This document shows, piece after piece, positions 7,094-13,295 of a DNA stretch of 18,373 bases; within the stretch, counting starts at the first letter, position 1, and the number at the start of each line of letters is the position of its first letter. Origin of the DNA: CAYJPV01 sp964396055 (GTDB lineage: Bacteria > Acidobacteriota > Vicinamibacteria > Vicinamibacterales > JAKQTR01); NCBI GenBank assembly GCA_964396055.1, contig CAYNDV010000089.1, positions 1 through 18,373 of the forward strand, in the 5' to 3' direction. Below the pieces are notes generated by a model that did no database searches, was not told the DNA's origin, and saw only the letters and a list, made by a program, of their open reading frames with translations. The position numbers were made by a program, and so were the translations under genes.

Positions 7094-7962
7094 CGGTCAT
7101 CATCGGCATCGTGGTGGTCCTGGCGTCGGTCTTTGCCGGCTACCTGCTCCACGGCGGGCACCTCGGCGTGCTGTTCCAGCCGTCTGAGTTCCTGATCATC
7201 GGCGGGGCGGCGATCGGGTCGATGATCGTGGCCACGCCCGGAGCCGTGATCAAGGCGATGCTCGGGCAGCTGGCGGCACTCGGCAAGGGTGGCGGCGGCA
7301 AGCAGGAGTACCTCGAACTGCTGACGATGCTCTATAACCTGTTCCGGCAGGCCCAGCAGTCCGGCGTGATGGCGCTCGAGACGCACGCGGAGAACCCGAA
7401 AGCCAGCCCCATCCTGTCCGCGTACCCGAAGTTCCTCGCCCGCCACGGGGCGCCCGAGTTCCTGTGCGACTCGCTGAAGGTCATGATCATGGGCGGGGTG
7501 TCGCCGCACGACTTCGAGGCGCTGATGGAGCAGGACGTCGAGTCGCACCACCACGACGTCCTGCGCCCGTCGCAGGCCATGGCCCGCACGGCCGACGCGC
7601 TGCCCGGACTGGGCATCGTCGCCGCGGTGCTCGGCGTCGTCATCACCATGGGCGCCATCGACGGGCCGCCGGCCGAGATCGGACACAAGGTGGCGGCCGC
7701 GCTGGTCGGGACGTTCCTGGGCGTCTTCCTCGCGTACGGGTTCGCCGGGCCCCTGGCGGCCGTCCTCGAGGTCGGCGCCAACGACTCGACGAAGTACCTG
7801 GAGTGCATCAAGACCGGGCTGCTGGCGGCCCACAAGGGTATGCCGCCGGCCATCGCGGTCGAGTTCGCGCGCCGCGTGCTCCCCGACGAGATGCGCCCGT
7901 CGTTCGAGGAGACCGAGAAGGCGTGCCGCGGCGCGCGCAGCAACATGGCCGCCGCCGCCTGA
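7090..7962 (+). CDS. motA: Flagellar motor stator protein MotA
   Basis: This 290-residue protein has four membrane segments: about residues 2-20, 32-50, 172-192 and 203-225. A large cytoplasmic loop between the second and third carries conserved charged residues (RARHGAPEF-like FLARHGAPEFLCDS, about 115-128). The signature ALPGLGIVAAVLGVVITMG, with its conserved proline, starts the third segment. A second conserved proline is in YGFAGPLA, and the C-terminus ends ARRVLPDEMRPSFEE. MotA surrounds MotB and converts ion flow to torque on FliG. The length matches the family (about 285-295). The start overlaps the preceding stop by 4 bases, which couples it to the signalling genes. Confidence 0.96.
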   Translation: MTVIIGIVVVLASVFAGYLLHGGHLGVLFQPSEFLIIGGAAIGSMIVATPGAVIKAMLGQLAALGKGGGGKQEYLELLTMLYNLFRQAQQSGVMALETHAENPKASPILSAYPKFLARHGAPEFLCDSLKVMIMGGVSPHDFEALMEQDVESHHHDVLRPSQAMARTADALPGLGIVAAVLGVVITMGAIDGPPAEIGHKVAAALVGTFLGVFLAYGFAGPLAAVLEVGANDSTKYLECIKTGLLAAHKGMPPAIAVEFARRVLPDEMRPSFEETEKACRGARSNMAAAA

Positions 7963-7989
7963 CGGGGGCCGCCGCCCCGGAGCCGCCAC

Positions 7990-8763
7990 ATGAGCGCGAA
8001 CGTCATCATCATCAAGAAGAAGAAGAAGGCTCACGAAGGCCATCACGGCGGCGCGTGGAAGGTGGCGTACGCCGACTTCGTGACCGCGATGATGGCGTTC
8101 TTTCTGGTGATGTGGATCATTGGCATGAAGAAGGACGTGAAGGGCGCCATCGCGGCGTACTTCCGCGACCCCGGCGTCTTCGAGACGACGGCCGGGGCCC
8201 TGGTCGGCGGCGGCACGGGAGCCCTCGACGGCACCACCATCCCGACATCGACGGCGATCGTCGAGGAGGCCGCCCGGCGCGTGCTCGAGCAGGCGGCCCG
8301 GCGCATCCGCGAAGAACTCGCCCGGGACGTCTCCCTCAAGGGGCTGGGCAAGCAGGTCGAGGTGACGCTGACCCGGGAGGGGCTGCGCATCGAGCTGCTC
8401 GACTCAGAGGAGTCGATGTTCTTCGACTCCGGGAGCGCCGCGCTGAAGCCCATGACCGGGCACATGCTGGCGCTGATCGCGGGCGAGCTCGGCCGCCTGG
8501 CGCGGCCCGTCATCCTGGAGGGGCACACCGACAGCCGGCCGTACGCCGGCGCCCGGTCCTACTCGAACTGGGAACTGTCGGCCGATCGCGCCAATGCCGC
8601 GCGCCGGGTCATGGAAGCCTCCGGGCTGCGGCCCGAGCAGGTGCGCAACGTCCGGGGATACGCCGACCGCGTGCTGCGCCTGCCTGACGCGCCGCTCGAC
8701 CCGCGCAACCGGCGAGTCTCGATCGTGGTGCCGCTCGACGGCCAGATCATCCGTCCATCGTGA
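7990..8763 (+). CDS. motB: Flagellar motor stator protein MotB
   Basis: This 257-residue protein has a short basic, lysine-rich N-terminus (IIIKKKKK), a single membrane helix (about 27-46, YADFVTAMMAFFLVMWI) with the ion-carrying aspartate D29, then a plug/linker region. A periplasmic OmpA-like peptidoglycan-binding domain follows (about 135-250), with FFDSGSAAL, ILEGHTDSRPY, NWELSADRANAARR and NRRVSIVV. The hydrophobic pattern around D29 fits proton-type MotB. GGAG at 7979-7982 lies 7 bases before the ATG, and the gene follows motA by 27 bases. Together they form the torque-generating stator. Confidence 0.96.
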   Translation: MSANVIIIKKKKKAHEGHHGGAWKVAYADFVTAMMAFFLVMWIIGMKKDVKGAIAAYFRDPGVFETTAGALVGGGTGALDGTTIPTSTAIVEEAARRVLEQAARRIREELARDVSLKGLGKQVEVTLTREGLRIELLDSEESMFFDSGSAALKPMTGHMLALIAGELGRLARPVILEGHTDSRPYAGARSYSNWELSADRANAARRVMEASGLRPEQVRNVRGYADRVLRLPDAPLDPRNRRVSIVVPLDGQIIRPS

Positions 8764-8778
8764 GTGGAGGATGACGCT

Positions 8779-8796
8779 CGTATCGGTTATGATACG
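8779..8796 (+). promoter_or_regulatory. AT-rich TATGAT box inside a 6-bp palindrome (possible promoter)
   Basis: CGTATC (8779-8784) and GATACG (8791-8796) are perfect inverted halves around GGTTAT. The sequence TATGAT (8788-8793) resembles a housekeeping -10 box and stands out in this GC-rich DNA. The -35 area (TGGAGG near 8765) is weak. It lies just upstream of the lone receiver gene, so it may be a separate promoter or an operator. Confidence 0.4.
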
Positions 8797-8817
8797 CGCG
8801 GCGCACCAACAGGCGCT

Positions 8818-8821
8818 GAGG
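8818..8821 (+). promoter_or_regulatory. Ribosome binding site deciding the receiver start
   Basis: GAGG sits 5 bases before the GTG at 8827. The frame is open from a GTG at 8764, but that start would put the palindrome/TATGAT element inside the gene and add 21 non-receiver residues. Confidence 0.55.
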
Positions 8822-8826
8822 CCCGA

Positions 8827-9198
8827 GTGAGCGCGACAATCCTGCTGGTCGATGACGAACCGGAAGTCCGGCGGCTCCTGCAGCGGATGCTGGGGCACCT
8901 CGGCTTCACGGTGCTGGCTGCGGAGAACGGGCCTGATGCCCTGGCCCTGCAGGCCGCGCACCCGCCTGACATCCACCTGCTCGTCACGGACCTGGACATG
9001 CCGGGCATGACCGGCGTCGAACTGGCCAGGGCCTTCCACGTTCAGCGCCCATCCGCCGCGGTGCTCTACCTCTCCGGCTACGCCGAGGAGGCCGCCGGCG
9101 ACGGGTCCGGCCTTGTGGCCGGCTTCCTCCAGAAGCCCTTCACGTCCCGCCAGCTGGCCGACAGCGTGTCGAGCCTCCTCGCCCGATCGCGGGCCTGA
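8827..9198 (+). CDS. Stand-alone receiver (CheY-like) protein
   Basis: This 123-residue single receiver domain has the acidic pair D9/D10 (LLVDDEP), phospho-acceptor D55 in VTDLDMPGM, S83 in YLSGYAEE and K103 in LQKPF. The sequence style (LxTDxxMPGMxGxELA, then FLQKPFT) resembles receivers found at the end of hybrid kinases more than the chemotaxis CheY at 17100. No output domain is present. The GTG start is chosen because GAGG precedes it and because the receiver fold begins at once. It lies 63 bases after motB. A role as phosphate acceptor or relay with the ATPase-less HisKA protein is possible but only inferred. Confidence 0.85.
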   Translation: MSATILLVDDEPEVRRLLQRMLGHLGFTVLAAENGPDALALQAAHPPDIHLLVTDLDMPGMTGVELARAFHVQRPSAAVLYLSGYAEEAAGDGSGLVAGFLQKPFTSRQLADSVSSLLARSRA

Positions 9199-9230
9199 AA
9201 TCTGTATCCGTATTTACACCGACAACAGGC

Positions 9231-9257
9231 TCATGTTCTCGCCGCCAGGGCCGATTG
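9231..9257 (+). promoter_or_regulatory. Sigma-28-like promoter P2 (first chemoreceptor)
   Basis: TCATGTTC at 9231-9238, an 11-base spacer and GCCGATTG at 9250-9257. This is the closest -35 of the four to the FliA consensus in its GTT part (five of eight bases). The expected transcript start is near 9264, about 86 bases before the receptor ATG. The rest of the 151-base intergenic stretch shows only a short AT-rich part (9199-9220). Confidence 0.8.
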
Positions 9258-9349
9258 ACCCTTGCGGAGAGAGCCGCGCGGCCATTGGCGACCAGACACG
9301 GGCGCGGTCGCGCTCACCTCCCTGAAACCTCATCCGCCAGGAGCCTGAC

Positions 9350-10945
9350 ATGCACGCCTCGTGGACCATCGGCCGCAAGCTGACCGCCGCCTTTGCGGTG
9401 GTCGGCGGACTCCTCCTCATCGCCTCGGCCGGGGCGCTCTACAGCAACTATTCGTCGAAGCAGAACCAGGAACGTTCGGCCAGGATCGCCGCGTCGGCTC
9501 GGGCAGCCGCCGAGGTCGAGGCGTTCATCCGGGGGATGGACAGCTATCAGAAGCTGATCCTCGTTGCCGGCCTCACGGGCGTGGTGGAACGGTCGGAAGC
9601 CGGGCACAAGGGCGTGGCCGAGGCCCGGCGGGAAATCGCGGCGCGCCTCGACACGCTGCGGCAGGCGTCGACCGGCAGCGAGATGACCCGGATCGTCGAG
9701 GAGATTGCCGCTGACGTGCAGCTGTGGGAGCGCCACCACGCGGCGATCCTGGCGTTGACCGAGAAACAGGACTTCGACAACGCGCTCACGATCGACCTGG
9801 GGGACAGCTTCCAGGCGCAGCAGAAGGTCCTCGAGACGGCTGAGGGTCTGCAGAAGGTGCTGGTGACCGAAGCCGACCGCATTGCGGCCTCCGCCGGGCG
9901 GGCCGTCTTCGTGTGGACGGCCGTGGCCTTCGCTCTCCTCGTGGCGGCGATCGTCGCGGCGGTGGCGGTGGGGATTGTGATCCGGCAGATCACCGGCGCC
10001 CTGGCCGCGGCCGCGGCCGAGTTGCGGACCAGTTCGCAGCAGGTGGCCTCGGCCTCGAACCTGGTTGCCGGGTCCTCGCAGTCCCTCTCGCAGGGGGCGA
10101 CGGAGCAGGCGGCGTCGCTGGAGGAAACATCGGCGTCCATGGAGGAGATGGCGTCGATGACGCGCAAGAACGCGGAGAACTCCCAGGACGCCGCGGCGCA
10201 GGTGGCCGAGACCGAGCGCCTGGTGCACGGCGCCAACGGCGCCCTGCAGGACCTGGTGGGCTCGATGTCCGCCATCCGCGAGTCCAGCAGCAAGGTGACG
10301 AAGATCATCAAGACCATCGACGAGATCGCCTTCCAGACCAACATCCTGGCGCTCAACGCGGCCGTCGAAGCCGCCCGCGCCGGCGAGGCTGGCATGGGGT
10401 TCGCGGTGGTGGCCGACGAAGTGCGCAACCTGGCGCAGCGGTCGGCCCAGGCGGCGCGGGACACGGCGAGCCTGATCGAGGAGTCGGCCGGCAACGCCGC
10501 ATCCGGCGGGGCGAAGGTGGACGCGGTCGTGGGCGCCATCGAGGCCATCACGGCCAGTTCGGCCCGGGTGCACGGCCTGGTGGACGAGGTGAGCGCGGCG
10601 AGCCGCCAGCAGGCGCAGGGCTTCGACCAGGTGACCCAGGCCATCGCGCAGATGGAGAAGGTGACGCAGACCACGGCCGCGACGGCCGAGGAGAGCGCGG
10701 CGGCGAGCCAGGAACTGCACGCGCAGGCGGCGCAGGCCCTGGCCGTCGTGGGCCGGCTCGAGACGATGGTCTACGGGCGGCAGACCGCGTCGGCGGTCGC
10801 CGTCCCCAGTCGAACCGACCAGGCGCGCCCGGCAGCGGCGTCGAAGATCCTGAAGATGGTCCGTGGCGGCAGACCCCCGGCCGCGCCCACGCCGGCAGGC
10901 ACGGACGGGTCTCTCCAGGACACCGGCACGTTCGGGGCGTTCTAG
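9350..10945 (+). CDS. Methyl-accepting chemotaxis protein 1 (no HAMP seen)
   Basis: This 531-residue receptor has TM1 at about 12-34, a roughly 150-residue helical periplasmic module of four-helix-bundle type (35-185), TM2 at about 186-211 and a cytoplasmic coiled-coil signalling domain (about 225-475). TEQAASLEETSASMEEM (251-267) and the hairpin tip around EIAFQTNILALNAAVEAARAGE are typical of receptors that bind CheA and CheW. Only about 15 residues separate TM2 from the signalling coil, so a HAMP domain of about 50 residues does not fit. A Pro/Ala linker ends in DTGTFGAF, which recurs in receptor 2. AGGAG (9339-9343) precedes the ATG. Expression is expected from P2. Confidence 0.95.
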   Translation: MHASWTIGRKLTAAFAVVGGLLLIASAGALYSNYSSKQNQERSARIAASARAAAEVEAFIRGMDSYQKLILVAGLTGVVERSEAGHKGVAEARREIAARLDTLRQASTGSEMTRIVEEIAADVQLWERHHAAILALTEKQDFDNALTIDLGDSFQAQQKVLETAEGLQKVLVTEADRIAASAGRAVFVWTAVAFALLVAAIVAAVAVGIVIRQITGALAAAAAELRTSSQQVASASNLVAGSSQSLSQGATEQAASLEETSASMEEMASMTRKNAENSQDAAAQVAETERLVHGANGALQDLVGSMSAIRESSSKVTKIIKTIDEIAFQTNILALNAAVEAARAGEAGMGFAVVADEVRNLAQRSAQAARDTASLIEESAGNAASGGAKVDAVVGAIEAITASSARVHGLVDEVSAASRQQAQGFDQVTQAIAQMEKVTQTTAATAEESAAASQELHAQAAQALAVVGRLETMVYGRQTASAVAVPSRTDQARPAAASKILKMVRGGRPPAAPTPAGTDGSLQDTGTFGAF

Positions 10946-10987
10946 TGACCCGTCCGCCCGCGCGCCCGAGCCTGTCTCCTGTGTGAT

Positions 10988-11014
10988 TCAAGCCGGCCGG
11001 CGCCGTGCCGATTG
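10988..11014 (+). promoter_or_regulatory. Sigma-28-like promoter P3 (secreted protein and second receptor)
   Basis: TCAAGCCG at 10988-10995, an 11-base spacer and GCCGATTG at 11007-11014. The TAAA core of the -35 is matched at three of four bases. The expected transcript start is near 11021, 72 bases ahead of the small secreted-protein gene. Confidence 0.75.
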
Positions 11015-11081
11015 ATCGACCAGCCCCGCGCCCGTGCGGCCGAGCCGCAAGCGCGGGGCGGTTCACAACCCTTTCACACAC

Positions 11082-11086
11082 GGAGG
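11082..11086 (+). promoter_or_regulatory. Ribosome binding site of the small secreted protein
   Basis: GGAGG ends 6 bases before the ATG at 11093. This start begins directly with a signal peptide. The longer open frame from 11012 starts inside the promoter -10 box and is rejected. Confidence 0.85.
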
Positions 11087-11092
11087 TTCCAC

Positions 11093-11437
11093 ATGCGCAG
11101 TGCCCGTTACGTCTTCTTCGTGATTGTGCTCATCGCCTTCGCTGCGGTGGCGGCGCAGGCTCAGGTTCGCGGCATGGGCCGCATCAACGGCGTGGTGGTG
11201 GACGACACCGGCGCGCCCATCGACGGCGTCAAGGTCCGCACGGCGACCGCCGGCGGCGACGTCATCGAGTGCGACACCGACGCCAAGGGGCGCTGGGCGC
11301 TCGGCGGCATCGGCCGCGGCGACTGGAGCGTGACCGTGCTGAAGCCCGGCTTCACGGCCAAGCGCCTGAAGGTGACGGTCGAGCGCGAGATCGACCGCAG
11401 TCAGGAGATCAAGATCACGCTCGCGAAGGGCGCGTAG
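11093..11437 (+). CDS. Small secreted carboxypeptidase-regulatory-like (beta-sandwich) protein
   Basis: This 114-residue protein begins with a clear signal peptide: basic MRSAR, a hydrophobic core YVFFVIVLIAFAAVA and a likely signal peptidase I cut after AQA (about residue 23). The mature part has the pattern of a carboxypeptidase regulatory-like (CarboxypepD_reg) domain: GRINGVVVDDTGAPIDGVKV, then DTDAKGRWALGGI and WSVTVLKPGFTAKRLKVTV. This is a seven-strand Ig-like fold without catalytic residues. It probably acts in the periplasm. It is 42 bases upstream of receptor 2 and behind promoter P3, so both are likely made together. A role as a binding or accessory partner of the receptor is inference; a cell-envelope role unrelated to sensing is also possible. 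Confidence 0.8.
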   Translation: MRSARYVFFVIVLIAFAAVAAQAQVRGMGRINGVVVDDTGAPIDGVKVRTATAGGDVIECDTDAKGRWALGGIGRGDWSVTVLKPGFTAKRLKVTVEREIDRSQEIKITLAKGA

Positions 11438-11469
11438 CCCATCGTTCGCAACGGTTCACCGACGCTGGT

Positions 11470-11474
11470 GGAGG
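11470..11474 (+). promoter_or_regulatory. Ribosome binding site deciding the receptor 2 start
   Basis: GGAGG ends 5 bases before the ATG at 11480. An in-frame GTG at 11468 overlaps this site, so the ATG is preferred; it gives an N-terminus leading straight into TM1. Confidence 0.75.
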
Positions 11475-11479
11475 AAGCC

Positions 11480-13069
11480 ATGCAGGTCAGTATCGCGCGC
11501 AAACTGCTGATGACGTTCGGTGTCATGCTCGCCGTCATGGTGATGATGGGCGGCGCCAGCCTGCGGACGATGGCCACGCTCAACGGCCATGTCGACGGGG
11601 TGGCATCCACCACCGCGTCGGGCGTCAAGGAAGCGGGGGGCATCCGCTATCGCGTGGCGGCCCTGGAAGCGGCGCTCGGCCAGACGGTGATCGCCACCGC
11701 CCGGGCCGACGCCAAGGCCACGGAGACCGCCATGGCCTCCGTCGACACGATCCAGGCAGAGCTCCTGGCGGCGGCCAAGCGCCTCGAGCAGTTCGCCTCC
11801 GACGCGGCCACGAAGGATCGCTGCCGCCAGATGCAGGTCGCGATTGCCGAGTGGCAGGGCAGCATCGACGCCATCAAGGGGTTCGCGAAAGCCGGTTCGG
11901 CGTTCGAAGCCGCCGAAGCGGTCGACAAGGGACACCCGCTGGCCGAGAAGACCGCCACGCTGGCCGAGGCCATCGACACGGCGCAGGGCAACGTGCTGGA
12001 GGCCACCCGTGCCACCGCCGCCTCCAGCTACCGCTGGAGCTGGTGGTTCATGATTGCGGTGCTGGCCGTGGCGTTCGCCTCGGCTGCCGGCGGCTGGTGG
12101 AACGTCCGCGACATCCGGCGCACCCTGGGTGACGTGGCCGTCACGCTCACCGACTCGGTGCGTCAGGTGTTGACGGCGGCCAGCCAGGTGTCGTCTTCGT
12201 CCCAGGCGCTGTCCCGCGGCTCGACGGAGCAGGCGGCGTCACTCGAAGAGACGTCGGCGTCCATGGAGGAAATGGCGTCGATGACGCGGCGCAACGCCGA
12301 GAACGCCAACCGCGCCGCGGATCTCATGGGCGAGACCGAGCGGGTCGTCCACGATGCGAATGCCGCCTTGCAGCAGCTCGTGGGGGCCATGAACGGCATC
12401 CAGGACTCGAGCGGCAAGATTGCGAAGATCATCAAGACGATCGACGAGATCGCCTTCCAGACCAACATCCTGGCGCTCAACGCGGCGGTGGAAGCCGCGC
12501 GGGCGGGCGAGGCGGGCATGGGCTTCGCGGTCGTGGCCGACGAGGTGCGCAACCTGGCCCAGCGGTCGGCGCAGGCGGCCAAGGACACAGCCACGCTCAT
12601 CGAGGACGCCAATGGCCGGGCGAAGGACGGCGGCGCCAAGCTGGCGCGGGTCGAGGCGTCGATTGGCGCCATCACCGACGGCGCGAACAAGGTCAAGGCG
12701 CTGGTCGACGAGATCAGCGTGGCCAGCCGCCAGCAGGCCCAGGGCATCGACCAGGTGACGCAGGCGATTACGCAGATGGAGAAGGTCACCCAGACGACGG
12801 CGGCCACGGCCGAAGAAAGCGCGGCGGCCAGCCAGGAACTCAACACGCAGGCGGAACACTCGACGGCCGCCGTCGCGCGGCTCGAGGCCCTCGTCGGGCA
12901 GGGGGAGGCGGCTCCGGCCGCCAGGCCCCCGGCGGCCGCCCCGGCGGCGCCGGCAGCCGGACCCAAGGTCGTCAGCCTCTCGCGGGCCCAGGCCCGGCCC
13001 GTCGCACGTCCGGCCACGGCCGAGGAGCAGATCCCGTTCGGAGATACCGGGACCTTCGGCAGCTTCTAA
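11480..13069 (+). CDS. Methyl-accepting chemotaxis protein 2 (no HAMP seen)
   Basis: This 529-residue receptor has TM1 at about 9-29, a helical periplasmic region (30-185), TM2 at about 186-205 and a signalling domain (about 235-470). Residues 316-367 are identical over 52 positions to residues 318-369 of receptor 1, and the EQAASLEETSASMEEMASM adaptation region also matches. The periplasmic parts are clearly different, so the two sense different things with one shared output. TM2 is followed by VRDIRRTLGDVAVTLTDSV and then the coil, so again no HAMP is recognisable. The tail is a Pro/Ala linker ending GDTGTFGSF. Likely co-transcribed with the upstream secreted protein. Confidence 0.95.
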   Translation: MQVSIARKLLMTFGVMLAVMVMMGGASLRTMATLNGHVDGVASTTASGVKEAGGIRYRVAALEAALGQTVIATARADAKATETAMASVDTIQAELLAAAKRLEQFASDAATKDRCRQMQVAIAEWQGSIDAIKGFAKAGSAFEAAEAVDKGHPLAEKTATLAEAIDTAQGNVLEATRATAASSYRWSWWFMIAVLAVAFASAAGGWWNVRDIRRTLGDVAVTLTDSVRQVLTAASQVSSSSQALSRGSTEQAASLEETSASMEEMASMTRRNAENANRAADLMGETERVVHDANAALQQLVGAMNGIQDSSGKIAKIIKTIDEIAFQTNILALNAAVEAARAGEAGMGFAVVADEVRNLAQRSAQAAKDTATLIEDANGRAKDGGAKLARVEASIGAITDGANKVKALVDEISVASRQQAQGIDQVTQAITQMEKVTQTTAATAEESAAASQELNTQAEHSTAAVARLEALVGQGEAAPAARPPAAAPAAPAAGPKVVSLSRAQARPVARPATAEEQIPFGDTGTFGSF

Positions 13070-13087
13070 CCCATCGCGGGCCAGCGG

Positions 13088-13121
13088 CGGGCCGCCGGCG
13101 GCGTATGACCGCGGCGGCCCG
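13088..13121 (+). terminator. GC hairpin after receptor 2
   Basis: CGGGCCGCCG (13088-13097) and CGGCGGCCCG (13112-13121) form a perfect 10-bp stem with a 14-base loop, starting 18 bases after the receptor stop. No T-run follows. It may end or protect the receptor transcript before the cheA promoter. Confidence 0.4.
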
Positions 13122-13182
13122 TCCGCGTGTACGGCGCCCCGCCCCGCTCGCATCCCACCTGGATTCCCGCTGCCGTTGGCGC

Positions 13183-13209
13183 TCATGGCCGGCGTCCCGG
13201 TGCCGATTG
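13183..13209 (+). promoter_or_regulatory. Sigma-28-like promoter P4 (che operon)
   Basis: TCATGGCC at 13183-13190, an 11-base spacer and GCCGATTG at 13202-13209. The TCATG start is the same as in P2. The expected transcript start is near 13216, about 80 bases before the cheA ATG at 13296. It lies in the 226-base intergenic stretch 13070-13295, which otherwise holds only the hairpin above. Confidence 0.78.
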
Positions 13210-13285
13210 TTCGGAATGTCCACCCGGCGCGGCTGGGACGGTCCGGGCTCCGGCCCAGGGACGCACGCGGCACCGTGAATGAGGC

Positions 13286-13291
13286 GAGGGG
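13286..13291 (+). promoter_or_regulatory. Ribosome binding site deciding the cheA start
   Basis: GAGGGG ends 4 bases before the ATG at 13296, with another GAGG at 13281-13284. Starts further upstream in frame (from 13176) would lie at or before the promoter. Confidence 0.65.
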
Positions 13292-13295
13292 CACC

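Noticed and set aside
13176..13295. Earlier cheA start at 13176
   Set aside because: It would place the sigma-28-like promoter inside the gene. The extra 40 residues do not look like Hpt sequence, and a ribosome site precedes 13296.
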